From: Bretschneidera sinensis
Lineage: Eukaryota; Streptophyta; Magnoliopsida; Brassicales; Akaniaceae
Length of the DNA: 64,000 nucleotides
Reading direction: 5' to 3'
NCBI GenBank assembly: GCA_023935145.1
Contig: CM043700.1
Location: 105,492,400-105,556,399, forward strand
Each line of letters begins with the position of its first letter. Positions within the stretch are counted from its first letter, which is position 1. The position numbers and the translations under genes are program-made. The notes below the pieces were generated by a model. It was given only the letters and a program-made list of their open reading frames with translations. It made no database searches and was not told where the DNA came from. Below are positions 22,941 to 34,520 of this stretch, piece after piece.

Positions 22941-24258
22941 TGATGAGTGCCAAATATTGCATAGTTTGGCCACTTAATTTACATTTGTTAGCTTAAGAAT
23001 TTTTTACTTTGAGTTGTTTTCATTGTTTTTCAGGTTTACAAGCAATGGGAAAGGAGTTTCACTAAAATTTCCAGAATTTCCTGTAGAGATCAATCATTTT
23101 TGTGGATTTTACTGTATTGATTCAGGAAGAACCAAGAGATAAGCCATATATGTTTGGAAATATTCGGAAGTCTATTTTCTAAAGAATTTGATGACTTGTA
23201 AAAATGATTTTTCTAGAGAAAGTTATGGCAGTTTTAGTCGACAAGGGTCAAGCTGAAGATGTCTAGTGCGCTCGAGCGCACCAGACTTGCGATCGATCGC
23301 AAGTGCTCACTCGCACATCCCACATCGGTTAAAAATGCTTTGTAGTGCACCAGTATATGCTCGGGCACACTAGACTGCGATCGAGCACACTCAGGAAATA
23401 TCCCACATCGAATTTGAAACACATTGTACTATGGGAATTCCCCTATAAAAGCCCCATCTCACTTCATCATTCGGTGTGCAATCTCGAGTACTTCTGTTAG
23501 AATTCTGGTGGATCTCGAAGGCTTTGTTACCACGAGGGGAAGCACTGCCCAACAGCGAGTGGAATTTCTCCCAATGTATAGTCAGTTTTAATTTATTTCT
23601 TTTTTAGTTTTAAAGTTTAATGTTTAGCACTTTTATTGTGAACTTTAGTTTCATAATTATGAGAGGCTAAAATCTTCATCTAAGGTTGAAGATGAAGCCT
23701 CGCCATTGTTTGGCATAATATTTTCAGATTTGTTCATACAATTCTGATATTTTTAGTATAAATGTTCTATTCAATTATTTGAGTAAAATCTTATGATTGA
23801 TTGCTTTTAAATTGTTAAATTGGATATTCCTTGTGTTTCATCTACCTAATATAGCGGATCATTCAAATTAGATTGGATATCCATTGTGATTTGTGAATTA
23901 AACAGATACATTGGATGGTTTTGGCTTAGTTTGGGTATTCGCTGTGATTTGTGTAATTGTGGATTCATGGAATAATTTGATAGATTATTTTTATATAGAA
24001 CATGAAGATATATGCTTTATTTTGGTGGGGTGGATTAAGAAAACTTTAGTGTTTTTATCAGTTGTTTTTAAATCAATTTAGTTTAGTTTATATTTCTTTG
24101 CAAGATATAATCCAAAATTCGGAACTAGGTTAAAATAGGGTTAGTTTAGATAAAAATATATTTTCACAACGCAATTCCCTGTGGATTCGACCTCACACTT
24201 GTACAACAGTATATTGCAAACGACTCGTGCGCTTGCGAGTAATTTAAAACTCACAACA
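22941..24258 (+). repeat. A2 5' LTR (1318 bp)
   Basis: Starts TGATGAGTGCC and ends AAACTCACAACA. It aligns with the A1 LTR along most of its length. Its motif cluster, at 23267-23391, has fewer intact copies than A1 (GCGATCGATCGC at 23290 and several single-base variants such as GCGATCGAGCACA). Confidence 0.92.
23400..23450 (+). promoter_or_regulatory. A2 LTR promoter: USE and TATA box
   Basis: ATCCCACATCG at 23400-23410 and TATAAAA at 23444-23450 are 33 bp apart, the same spacing as in A1. A second perfect USE lies at 23317-23327. The sequence between USE and TATA has diverged from A1 while the spacing has not. Confidence 0.65.
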
Positions 24259-24264
24259 AGTTTT

Positions 24265-24282
24265 TGGTGTCGTTGCCGGGGA
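24265..24282 (+). promoter_or_regulatory. A2 primer binding site
   Basis: TGGTGTCGTTGCCGGGGA differs at two positions from the A3 site, which fits plant tRNA-Asp. It starts six bases after the LTR. Confidence 0.8.
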
Positions 24283-24464
24283 GTTGTTTGGTTTGTGAAA
24301 ATTAAATTTTTTGTTATTTTTCTACTAGTTTAGTTAGCATTTTTGTTTTATTTTTCTTTTGCAATTTTATTTTAGTTTATTTGTTTCTATTGACAATTAC
24401 CCATAAAAAAATAAAAATAAATAATAAATAAAAATTAGAATAAATAAAAAATAAATAAAAAAAA

Positions 24465-25267
24465 ATGTGGATGAATCCAGCGCCGGTTTCACAGTCTTTA
24501 GAGGACACCCTCAAAGATTTCATGAAGATGACCGGCCAGTCCATCAATACAACCAATACATTTAATGTTGATAGTTGTTCCATCTGTGTTAGTCTTATGC
24601 ATTTAGCACATAATTGTCTATCTATGCCAGCTTTTACCGAGTATCCCATGGAACAAATGAACGCTTTTATTGACTATCGGTGGCAATCAAATGGATCTTA
24701 CTCCGAGACGTACAATCTAAGGTGGCGGAACCACCCTAATTTTTCATGAAAGTAGAACCAACTGATAAATCAGTGAGGAGCCCCTCATCATGCTCAAAAT
24801 CAATACCCTCCCGGATTTCCTCCACCAGTTCCAAGTTATGGTCGCTCAGCCCATCCAGCACCATCACCCGCTTACCAAGCTCCCACTCAAGCGCCAACGT
24901 CAGTTTCACAGTCATTGGAGGACACCTTCAAGGATTTCATAAAAATGACCGGACACTCCATCAGTGAAGTAAGGAGTGCGCAAATAGTAAACACCCAAGC
25001 GATTGCTAAGCTAGAGAGTCAAATGGATTAAATCGCAAGTCACGTGGGTGAAGGAGAAAAGGGAAAGTTTCCCAGTTAACCCATGCCCAACCCAAAGGAA
25101 CAGATTTGGGGTTGGAAATTCATCGACTCCTACGCACGGACAAGAACAAGTGCAATCGATTGCCACATTGAGGTCTGGGAGACAAGTGGACAATCAAGTG
25201 GAAGAGAACCTTGCTATGCAGCAAGGGCAAGAAAGTGGCAACAAGGAGAAGAGAGATGCTGAGCCAT
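24465..25267 (+). pseudogene. A2 gag, internally deleted and duplicated
   Basis: From the ATG at 24465 the frame reads PVSQSLEDTLKDFMKMTGQS, then a zinc knuckle CSICVSLMHLAHNC and the Athila motif YNLRWRNHPNFS. The large capsid domain that normally precedes the knuckle is absent. The SQSLEDT segment, which belongs after the knuckle, occurs both before it (about 24485) and after it (about 24907). The frame then continues with stops to LRSGRQVDNQVEE and is cut at GAGCCAT by A3. A1 has the same GAGCCAT uninterrupted at 497-503. Confidence 0.82.
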
Positions 25268-26615
25268 TGATGAGAGTTATAAAATGTATTTTAATAGTAC
25301 TTAATTGTTAGCATTTTTAGAGTTGATCTAGGTTATAATTACACTTTTATATGTTAACAACTCTAAAGAATCATTCCTAGATCACTTATTTGTTTTGATG
25401 CATTTTCAGGTATTTTGACTTTTAAAGAGATGAAAAAGCTATTGTTGAATGAAGCACAAAGATTCCATGTATACCAAAGCAAATGAGGGCTTTCAAAAAG
25501 GCTAAATAAAGAGATCCAAGTATGTGCACCGCGCCTTGGATGGAGCTGGGGTGCACCCTCCAGATCAGAGGCCAAAACAAGCAAAGAAGACCATCAAGTC
25601 AGGGCGCACTCTAGATGGAGCTGTGTTGCGCCCTGAGGTGTGCGCTACTCCCTGGATGGAGCTGGGGCGCACCTTCTAGAAAATTTACAAGGCTGGCCTA
25701 AAACCAAGCCTAGGTGCGAGAAAATCCAAGCCTAAGCGCGGACACTAATTTTGCTCTCCGAGTTAGGTCTGAATTAGGTCTTTAATGATTGTTTAAAACC
25801 CTAAAACACCCTAGGACCCTTGTATTATAAATAGATCACTTAGGGTTTGATATTAGGGATGCATGAAGCTGGAAGACTCAAGGAAGTAGCAACTTCTCCT
25901 CCATTAAAGTGTTCAACCATGAGCCCCATTGCTAACTAATCTCCATGCAAGGCGAAGGGATGAATCCCTAGGTGTAGTTGTTCCTATTTTCCTTTATTTG
26001 ATTCAGTTGTAATAGAGCTTTATCGTTAAGATATTATTATGATTTGCTTTTTAATCTAATTATAAGGTTTCATTTAATCCGATGATTGTATCTTTCTCCT
26101 TGATTTAAATTTAGTCATGCTTTCCTTATGTCAAGATTGTTTGGGTATGATTGAGTCCGGTAGGTTTATCCTTTAGGCTTGTCCATTACTGCAATATTGT
26201 CATAAAAGATATATTGTTGTTTCTTGATAAACCTATAGGATAGATCATGTGTGCATGAATCGAAAATAAAAAGTATTTCATAACAATCAAATTAGGATTT
26301 ATACATGTTCTCATTGAATATTTTGCCGATTGCATGTTTGGGATGTGAAACGTGCAATCGAGATAAAAACAACTGAATCAAGTTAGGATTAGGGCAACGA
26401 ACCTAGAGAGGATTCCCGGATCCTTGTTGTCCCTCTATTATATTTTACAATCTATTTTACACAATTACTCCATTATCAACAGTTCATACTTTCCACTTAA
26501 ATCTTTATCGTTTGTGTTATGGTTCACACCTTCTTTTGTAGTTAACTTGTTTTCCTGTGGAATTGACACCCCAAAGCTGTGCTACAACTACCGCGTTATG
26601 TTTTGGGCGTAATCA
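25268..26615 (+). repeat. A3 5' LTR (1348 bp)
   Basis: Starts TGATGAGAGTTAT and ends TTGGGCGTAATCA. The copy at the other end of A3 matches in the two pieces 34313-34520 and 57296-58370. TATAAATA lies at 25826-25833, with the GC-rich repeat block upstream. The LTR is unlike those of A1, A2 and A4 apart from general layout. Confidence 0.93.
25526..25682 (+). repeat. GC-rich repeat block in the A3 LTR U3
   Basis: Three imperfect units share TGGATGGAGCTGGGGCGCAC or a variant, each bounded by GCGC. The block ends about 145 bp before TATA. The 3' LTR copy (about 57345-57500) has the same three units with many substitutions, more than in neighbouring LTR sequence by eye. Confidence 0.75.
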
Positions 26616-26620
26616 AATTT

Positions 26621-26638
26621 TGGCGCCGTTGCCGGGGA
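26621..26638 (+). promoter_or_regulatory. A3 primer binding site
   Basis: TGGCGCCGTTGCCGGGGA fits the complement of the 3' end of plant tRNA-Asp, the usual primer of Athila. It begins five bases after the LTR. Confidence 0.9.
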
Positions 26639-26770
26639 AACGCACTTACATACAAGGAAGTTTGTCAACTCTAAGACAAGACGGTACTACCGTTCTTCTA
26701 TTTAAGTTTTTGATTTTTTGATTTTTTTTTGTGTTCTATTCTATTTATTTCTTTTTAAATCAGTTGGTGT

Positions 26771-27937
26771 ATGCTTAGACCGAGAGATTCACGAGGGAGA
26801 TTCATTAAGGGACCCGATATAGAGATATATTTTCCTTCCACGTCCGTTAGTGAAACCTCGCCTAGATCAAACCCTAGTGTACACCCACCCGAAAATTTAG
26901 AAACTTTTCATAACATGGCTGAAAACTCTAATGAAAATGTTTCTAGGACACTTAAAGATTACCTATATCCTAGCCGAACAGCCACACCATCATGCATTAT
27001 GTTTCCGGCCAACACTTGCCCTTAAAGCTTTAAAACAGGAATGATACAATTACTCCCTACTTTTCATGGCTTGGAAAACGAAAACCCATATGTGCACATT
27101 AGAGAATTTGAGGAATTAATTGTGACTTTTCATAGTCAAGATGCAATGGATGATATCGTGAGACTCAAGTTTTTTCCTTTCTCTTTGAAGGATAAAGCTA
27201 AGAGTTGGTTATACTCGCTGAGACCATGATCAATTGGGTCATGGAATGAGATGACCCAAGTCTTTTTTAACAAATACTTCCCTCAACATAAGACTAATGT
27301 TTTGAAAAGACAAATCTCCACCTTTGCACAAAAGGAAAACGAGACTTTGTATCAGTCTTGGGAGAAATTTAAAGAGCTGTTAAGTATGTGTCCACATCAT
27401 GGGTATGAAAATTAGAATTTAGTGAGCTATTTCTATGAGGGTCTTACCTATAGAGAATGTCAATTTGTAGAGATGATGTGCAATGGTGAATTTCTGCAAA
27501 AAGACCCTGATGAGGCTATTGAAAACCTCAATGAGCTTACTGAAAAAGCTCATACTTGGACTGGACCTAGTGCTACTGAAAACGCGAATAGGTCACAACC
27601 TATAGGTAACCCTAGTGGTGGAGGAATATACCATCTTAGGGAAGAAGACAACTTGAAAGCTAAGGTCGAATTACTCACTAGGGAGTTAGAGGCATTAAAA
27701 ACTAAAAAGCCAACACACGTGGTTAATCAAGCTGAACCTTTGGAACCATGTTTTGTGTGTGGCGGGGTAGATCATCTCACCCAAGAGTGCCCTACATTTG
27801 TTGATATGAGAGGGCTGTACGAGGAACAATGTAATGCTTTAGGCATGTATAAGAAGCCTCAAGCACCCTTCTCTAACACTTATAATCTGAGGTGGCGAAA
27901 TCACCCCAACTTCAGCTGGAAATCTAAAAATCAGTAG
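26771..27937 (+). pseudogene. A3 gag
   Basis: The start at 26771 gives MLRPRDSRGRF. The capsid domain (about 27041-27450) includes LPTFHGLENENPYVHIREFE and FFPFSLKDKAKSWLYSL. A CX2CX4HX4C zinc knuckle (CFVCGGVDHLTQEC) and YNLRWRNHPNFSW follow near 27750 and 27880. Stops at about 27022, 27227 and 27413 split it. The product would form the particle that packages element RNA. Confidence 0.88.
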
Positions 27938-28333
27938 CATGCACAGCCCCCTAGATCATACCCTGCACCTTATCATGCACCCTCATCCTCTAAGAACTCT
28001 TTAGAAGACACCTTACATGCTTTTATAGAAGCACAAGGTAAAACAAACTAGAGGTGTGAGGCGTTAATTACGCACGTGATTGAGGAAAACAAAGAAATTA
28101 AGAGCCAGGTGTCCAAATTAATGGGCTCCTTAAGTGTGACTGAACGAGGTAAGTTCCCTTCCCTAGCTCAGTCCATACCTCACGGTCAATATATGGCACA
28201 ATAAAATTTGAAAGATGTAAATGCCATTATGACTCGAAGTGGTAAGTCACTACACATCCCACCAATGAATAAATCTGATGATGTGGAAAAGGGGTAAGCT
28301 AGTTGTAAAACCGAGCTGCCCAAGGACCCTGAA

Positions 28334-29203
28334 GTGACCAAAAGCCATATTAAGGAACCCTTCACTCAAGCCTTAAAATCAAACAAGAAAAATCTGGAGC
28401 TAAATAATGAAATCCTAGAGAATCTAAGGCAAGTAAAACTGAATCTTCCACTCTTGTATATAATTAAACAAGTTCCCACTTATGCAAAGGTTCTCAAGGA
28501 TTTGTGCACAATTAAGAGGAAGCATCATGTCAAGAAAACAGCATTCCTAACTGAGCAAGTTAGTGCTTTAATTGAGCAAAGAATTCCCCCAAAATACAAG
28601 GATCCAGGCTGTCCTACCATTGCTTGTAGCATTGGAAATCATGAGGTTGGACAAGCCCTGCTAGATTTAGGAGCTGGTGTAAACCTGATGCCATTCTTTA
28701 TTTATTTACAGCTAGGTTTAGGAGAAATCAAACCAACCAGCATAGCGTTACAATTGGCTGACCATTCAGTCAAAGTACCCGGGGGTGTGGTAGAGGATGT
28801 TTTAATTCAAATTCAGAAATTTTATTATCCTGTTGATTTCTTAATCCTTGATACTACTTCTGCTATTGACACTAACTCTAAAATTCCTTTGATTTTGGGT
28901 AGACCTTTTCTTGCTACTTCAAATGCTCTAATAAATTGTAGGAATGGACTCACGAAGCTATCCTTTGGAAACATGACCCTTAAAGTGAATATTTTCAATG
29001 TTGCAAAACAGCCTGAAGATGAGGATGAAAACCACCAGTTGTACATGATCGAGTCACTCATCGACGAGGGAGTTTCCATAACTCATGATTATGATCCTCT
29101 TGAAAATTTTCTTATGAATTTTGAGATTGATTTATTTAATGATAAAACTGATATAATTGATATTTGTACTATTTTTGATAAATCTCATAATTATGGCACT
29201 TGA
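28334..29203 (+). pseudogene. A3 protease
   Basis: The active site reads LLDLGAGVNLMP near 28660 and the second motif LILGRPFLAT near 28890. The frame from 28334 is 289 codons long and also carries the helical segment before the protease (LLYIIKQVPTYAKVLKDLC). The sequence between 27938 and 28333 is the gag tail with several stops. Confidence 0.87.
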
Positions 29204-29205
29204 GC

Positions 29206-30418
29206 ATGGCAACCAAAGTTTGAGGAGCTGCCTGAAAGAAGTGAGAAACAAGTCCCTTCAAATGTGGAAGCACCTAAAGTTGAATTAAAGCCACTACCTA
29301 AGGGTTTAAAGCATCCTTTTCTCGGTCCAGGTGTTACCTTTCCTGTTATTATTTCCTCTTATCTGAGACCCAAGGTGAGAAATTACTTCAAAATTTGAAT
29401 GCACATAAATCAACCTTAGGTTGGAGCATGGCTAATTTGAAGGGAATTAGTCCCCTAATCTACTCCCATAAAATAAATTTGGATGAAGGAACTAGTCCTC
29501 GTAGAGACCCTCAATGTAGGATTAACCCCACAATAAAAAAAGTAGTGAAAAATGAAGTACTGAAACTGTTAGATGCGGGCATTATATATCCCATAGCTGA
29601 TAGTAAATGGGTAAGTCCTACACAAGTTGTTCCTAAAAAGTCCGGAGTCATGGTGGTAAAGAATGACCTAGGAGAGCTAGTCCCTACCAAACTTATGACC
29701 GAGTGGTGTATGTGCATTGGTTACAGAAAATTAAATGCTGCCACCCAGAAAGACCACTTCCCACTCCCTTTTATTGATCAAATTCTTGAGCGTGTAGCTG
29801 GTCATCCCTTTTACTGTTTTCTAGATGGTTACTCTGGTTATTATCAAATAGGAATTACATTAGAAGACCAAGAAAAGACCACTTTTACTTGTTCCTTTGG
29901 TACCTATGCTTTTCGTAGAATGCCATTTGGATTATGTAATGCCTCTGCTACTTTTCAACACTGTATGATGAGTATTTTTAGTGATATGGTTGAAAATTGC
30001 ACGGAGGTCTTTATGGATGACCTAACTGTTTTTGGATCTTCATTTGAAGCATGCTTAATGAATTTAGAAAGAGTATTAATTCGCTGTGAGGAAAAAGAAT
30101 TAGTTTTAAATTGGAAAAAAAATGCCATTTCATGGTACATCCGGTATTGTTTTAGGGCATATTGTCTCTTCTAAAGGAATAGAGGTTGACTAATCTAAGA
30201 TTGAATTAATCTCTAAATTACCTATCCCTAAGACCATAAAAGATATTAGATCTTTCCTTGGTCATGCTGGTTTTTATAGGAGGTTCATACAAAATTTTTC
30301 GACCATATCTAGACCACTATGTGCCCTCCTAGTTAAAGACACCCCCTTTGAATGGACCCAAGCTTGTCAAGAGGCCTTTAAAATACTGATTGGCAAGCTC
30401 ACTTCTGCACCTATAATG
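29206..30418 (+). pseudogene. A3 reverse transcriptase
   Basis: Motifs in order are LLDAGIIYPIADSKWV, KLNAATQKDHFPLPFIDQ, YCFLDGYSGYYQI, FGTYAFRRMPFGLCNA and the catalytic FMDD near 30013. The frame shifts after 30110 in a run of A, and the thumb segment (IRSFLGHAGFYRRFIQNFS) follows in another frame. CIGYRKLN replaces CIDYRKLN, a change in a highly conserved motif. Confidence 0.9.
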
Positions 30419-30766
30419 TAGTCACTGGATTGGACTTTACCTTTTGAGATTATGTGTGATGCTAGTGACCACGCTGTAGGAGCTGTTCTTGGACAGCGAA
30501 GAGAGAGAAAACCATTTGTCATTTACTATGCTAATAAGACTTTAAATAGTGCTCAAATGAATTACTCCACAATTGAAAAAAAATTACTAGCTGTAGTATT
30601 TTCTTTAGATAAATTTCGTGCTTATTTAATTGGTTCCCCTATTCTTATTTTTACAGATCATTCAGCCCTCAAGTACCTTCTTAGAAAGAAGGATGCTAAA
30701 GCACGACTAATACGATGAATCCTACTCCTACAAGAATTTGACATCACTATCAAAGAAAAAAAGGTA
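30419..30766 (+). pseudogene. A3 RNase H
   Basis: [19 protein letters not shown] opens the domain near 30443; TLNSAQMNYSTIEKKLL and FTDHSALKYLLRKKDAK follow. A stop at 30716 (TGA) precedes the tail. It continues into the integrase frame through VVADHLSRL. Confidence 0.88.
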
Positions 30767-32176
30767 GTGGAGAATGTAGTGGCTGATCATCTATCAAGGC
30801 TAACTTTTAAGGACACTTGCGACGACATACCAGTCAAAGATGACTTTCCCGATGAGCATTTACTCTCCATTACTTCTTTACCATGGTTTGCTCACATCGT
30901 GAATTATTTGGCTACAGGTGAGATACCAATGGACTGGAGCACTCAAGACAAGAGAAAATTCTTATATGAGGTACATAATTTCTATTGGGATGACCTCTAT
31001 ATTTTCAAGTACTGTCCTGACCAAATTCTAAGGCGTTGCATCCTAAATGAAGAGATTGCCAGCATCTTGGAATTTTGTCACTCCCAAGATTGTGGAGGCC
31101 ACTTTTCAATGAAAAAAACCACTGCGGAAATTTTGCAGTGTGGATTTTATTGGTCCACCTTGTTTAAAGATACAAACACCTATTGTCACTTATGTGAAAA
31201 GTGCCAAAGGTTAGGAGCTGTGTCTCGTCGAAATATGATGCCCTTAAACCCTATTTTAGTAATTGAAATCTTTGATTGTTGGGGCATCGATTTTATAGGA
31301 CATTTTCCTCCTTCTTTTGGATACCAATATATCATCATGGCAATAGATTATGTATCTAAGTGGGTAAACGCAGCAGCTTGCCGAAGCAATGATAATAGAA
31401 CGGTAATAAAATTTCTTAAAGAAAATGTGTTATCTCGATTTGGTACACCACGTGCTATAATTAGTGATCGAGGTACACATTTTTGCAACCGTTCTTTTGA
31501 AGCTTTGATGTGAAAATATGGGGTGTTACATAAAATTTCTATTGCCTATCATCCTTAGACTAGTGGACAAGTAGAGCTTGCTAATAGGGAAATTAAACAA
31601 ATTTTAGAAAAAACAGTTAACCCGGATCGCAAGGATTGGTCTTTGAGACTAGTTGATGCGCTTTGGGCTTACCGTACAGCTTTTAAAACTCCCTTAGGTA
31701 TGTCACCTTATCAGCTTGTTTTTGGAAAGCCTTGCCACTTACCTGTAGAGCTCGAGCATAGAGCTTATTGGGCCATCAAGTCTTTTAATTTTGACATAGG
31801 AGAGGCGGGTAAGCTTAGGAAGTATCAACTGACCGAGTTAGAGGAATTAAGAAACGATGCTTATGAGAACTCTAGAATCTATAAGACCAAGATGAAAGCA
31901 TTCCATGATAAAAACATTTTGAGAAAAACATTTAGACCTAATAATCAGATGTTCTTATACGATTCTAGACTCCATCAGCATCCTGGAAAACTTCGGTCAA
32001 GATGGACCGGTCCTTCCATAGTACAAAATGTTTTTGAAAATGGAGCGATGGAAATTAATGACACTAAGGATGATCAGATTTTTAAAGTGAATGGTCAACG
32101 CCTTAAGATCTTAATCAATAGGCAAAATCTGGAGGTGGAAGACATTCCACTTATGGATCCGGTCTATTTACCTTAA
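30767..32176 (+). pseudogene. A3 integrase
   Basis: The zinc-binding part (CHSQDCGGHFS and CHLCEKCQRLG) is near 31077-31210. The core has D in CWGIDFIGHF near 31283, D in ISDRGTHFCN near 31466 and E near 31600. A TGA at 31511 and a TAG near 31558 split the core. The C-terminal part ends with [13 protein letters not shown] and a short tail, with stop at 32174. No chromodomain is present. Confidence 0.9.
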
Positions 32177-32342
32177 CTTGACCACACAACAAAGGTACTT
32201 TTTTATTTTTACTTTTCTAGTGTCTTTTTGTTTTGTGAGTTTATTTTTAATTTTTAGTTTAATTTAACCTGATTTTTTTAAAATATTATTTTTATTATTT
32301 TGGCTGATTTTATTTTTCTCTTTCTTTTGGCAAACAAACAAG

Positions 32343-32530
32343 ATTTTTTTTTGAATCAGCTCACGCCGCACCTCAGTTGTCGCTGCGCTGCGCCCCACAG
32401 AATGTCGCCAAATTCGCCCTAGCCTGCACCGCGCCCCCACAAAGTGAAGCCCACAGCCGCACAGCTTAAGCCGCGGCGCACCTTCTGCCAAGCCGCGGCT
32501 TGCCCTATTTTGCCACATGTACCTGCACCC
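32343..32530 (+). repeat. GC-rich cluster in the A3 3' region
   Basis: Short repeats such as GCCGCGGC, CTGCGCTGCGCC and GCACCGCGCC lie in strongly AT-rich surroundings. A pyrimidine-rich stretch with CTCTCTTTCC and the telo-box-like AAACCCTAACC (about 32617) follows, like a plant 5' untranslated region. A promoter for a downstream transcript is possible, but no ORF was found. Confidence 0.5.
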
Positions 32531-34297
32531 AATTAAAACCCTTTTCTGCACCTCTCCTTTTCATTTCAAACACACGAACTGAGCAGTCTTTTTTCTCTCT
32601 TTCCTTTTTTCTCTCCAAACCCTAACCTCCCTCCTCATTTTTCCTCAAAATTTCTTCATCTTAACTTCTTTTCTTGTAGGATTTTGCCCTAATCTTGCAA
32701 CTTTTGCTAGAAATTTCTCCAATCAACTTGGTTCTAAGAAGCTTTTGGTGTTCATCAAGCAAAACTTCAAGTTGGTGGTTAGTCTTCTTCTCTCAAATTT
32801 TGAGTATCAAATTACCCGTTTAACAAAAATTATAGCATACAGATCAAATGGAGGTGCACAATTTTCAACTATTGTGCGCTTGTACTTACAAAGGGAGTTT
32901 CCTTTACTTTCTCTTTCACATTGAGGTCAATGTAATTTTTCAGTTGAGGGTGGAGGAAACATATTATTTTTTTCTTTCATTAAACTGCTTGGTGTCATTT
33001 TCCTTTATTGTTTGTGTTTAGCATACTTTGTGTTAGCCTTAGAGTTAATTCACATGCCAATGATATGAACTTGATTTAGATAGCATACAACATTTAGAAG
33101 AAGTTAAATCTTGCTTCGGTTTGAGAATAATTTAGGTGTCGATCTTCATTTGGTTTGAGACTATAGTTTGTGGTAAGATTGTATGATTAGTCTATAACAT
33201 CTAGAGAAGTTTTATGTGTGATTATTTTGTGAATACTTTTGTGGTCTCGACAAGCTCTAGAACTTACTTGATAACCACTTGAGGCGAATTCCTAGAATGC
33301 ACATTACTTAGGATATGATATAGGCTATTTTTGAATCGTTTGAGCATTTCAAACTTACCATTACTATATTTATCGCTAGTCACCTATTTGAGCCTTTTCT
33401 TGAAAAAGAATTTGAGCCTTATTTCTTTTAAAAGCTCATTCACTCACCTTTATGAGCCTAAAAATATTTTATCATTACCTTTCTCTTAAAAGAACTTAGC
33501 TATACACATTTGTTGAGAAGCACTTAAAAGGAGTAAGGATGGAAATATGAGAAAATATCACTACCATAACCCAAGTACATTAAAAGAGATAAGTTGGGGG
33601 TTATGGAAAAGAAAAAAAAATGAAAAATGAGGTGAATGGTCTTATGCCAAAATACAAAAAAAAAAAAAAAAAAAGAGAAGTAAATTATGGCAAAGAAAGA
33701 AGAAAAGAAAAGAAAAGTGGTGATTTGAGAAAAATGCTCGAAAAATGGTTGAAAAAAGTTGGGTATTGAAGTAAGGTTATCTAGTGCTTAAAAGTGGTTA
33801 TGTTTAAAGCTAAGAGATTTAGTTCTTTTACTTGTGAATCCTTCCCATTCTTTCTTAACCTTTATCTTAGCCTAACGTTACAAGCTTATTAAAGACCTAT
33901 TGATCCAATGTAATATGATTTTTCTAAAATAGTGGAGAGTGGTTCGAAATATAAGCCTATGGAGCTTGTTTTTGTGATTGATGTCACGCAATTTTTCATG
34001 TTTTAGAGGCCAAGATTTGTATTCACAAATGTTATGCATAAAATCATCCGAATGATCGGATTAATGGATTATGGTAAGATGGATGTCAAGAGTCAATAAC
34101 GATTTTAAGATTGATTTTTGGATTACTTTTGGACTTTGGTGAAATTTAATGATTCTATGTGTCGTATATTAAGTGCTATTTTTAAGACAAAAAAGTGAAT
34201 TACTCTTGGTTAACATTAGTATTGTTTTACTTTGCCTTGATTCCCACCGTAGAATTCATCTCTTGTTTTCGCTTGAATTTCTAGGGACTAGCAATAA

Positions 34298-34312
34298 GCT
34301 AGTTGAGGGTTG
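34298..34312 (+). promoter_or_regulatory. A3 polypurine tract
   Basis: GCTAGTTGAGGGTTG abuts the TGATAAG start of the 3' LTR. The purine run is weaker than the internal AAGTTGGGGGTTATGG at 33591-33606. Confidence 0.65.
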
Positions 34313-34520
34313 TGATAAGAGTTAAAAAATACATCTTAATAGTACTTAATTGTTAGCATTTTTAGAGTTGATCTAGGTTATAATTACACTTTTATATGTT
34401 AACAACTCTAAAGAATCATTCCTAGATCACTTATTTGTTTTGATGCATTTTCAAGTATTTTGAGTCTTAAAGAGATGAAAAAGCCATTGTTGAATGAAGC
34501 ACAAAGATTCCATGTATACC
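34313..34520 (+). repeat. A3 3' LTR, left piece
   Basis: Matches 25268-25475 of the 5' LTR and stops at CATGTATACC, where array T begins. The match resumes at 57296. Confidence 0.92.

Larger units (their letters stand above)
22941..25267 (+). mobile_element. Athila-like element A2 (5' part)
   Basis: LTR, tRNA-Asp primer site and a rearranged gag, interrupted at 25267 by A3. Its LTR ends match those of A1. It inserted into C3 gag after AATGC. The remainder should lie beyond A3, but A4 and the window edge hide it. Confidence 0.9.
32177..34312 (+). other. A3 3' noncoding region
   Basis: About 2.1 kb with no recognised protein. It includes the GC-rich cluster at 32343-32520, a pyrimidine-rich stretch after it, low-complexity A runs near 33660 and purine tracts near 32942 and 33591 that resemble the terminal polypurine tract. 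Confidence 0.7.

Noticed and set aside
32264..32551. 95-codon ORF on the minus strand
   Set aside because: It is made of the GC-rich repeat cluster of A3; no recognised motif and no matching gene layout.
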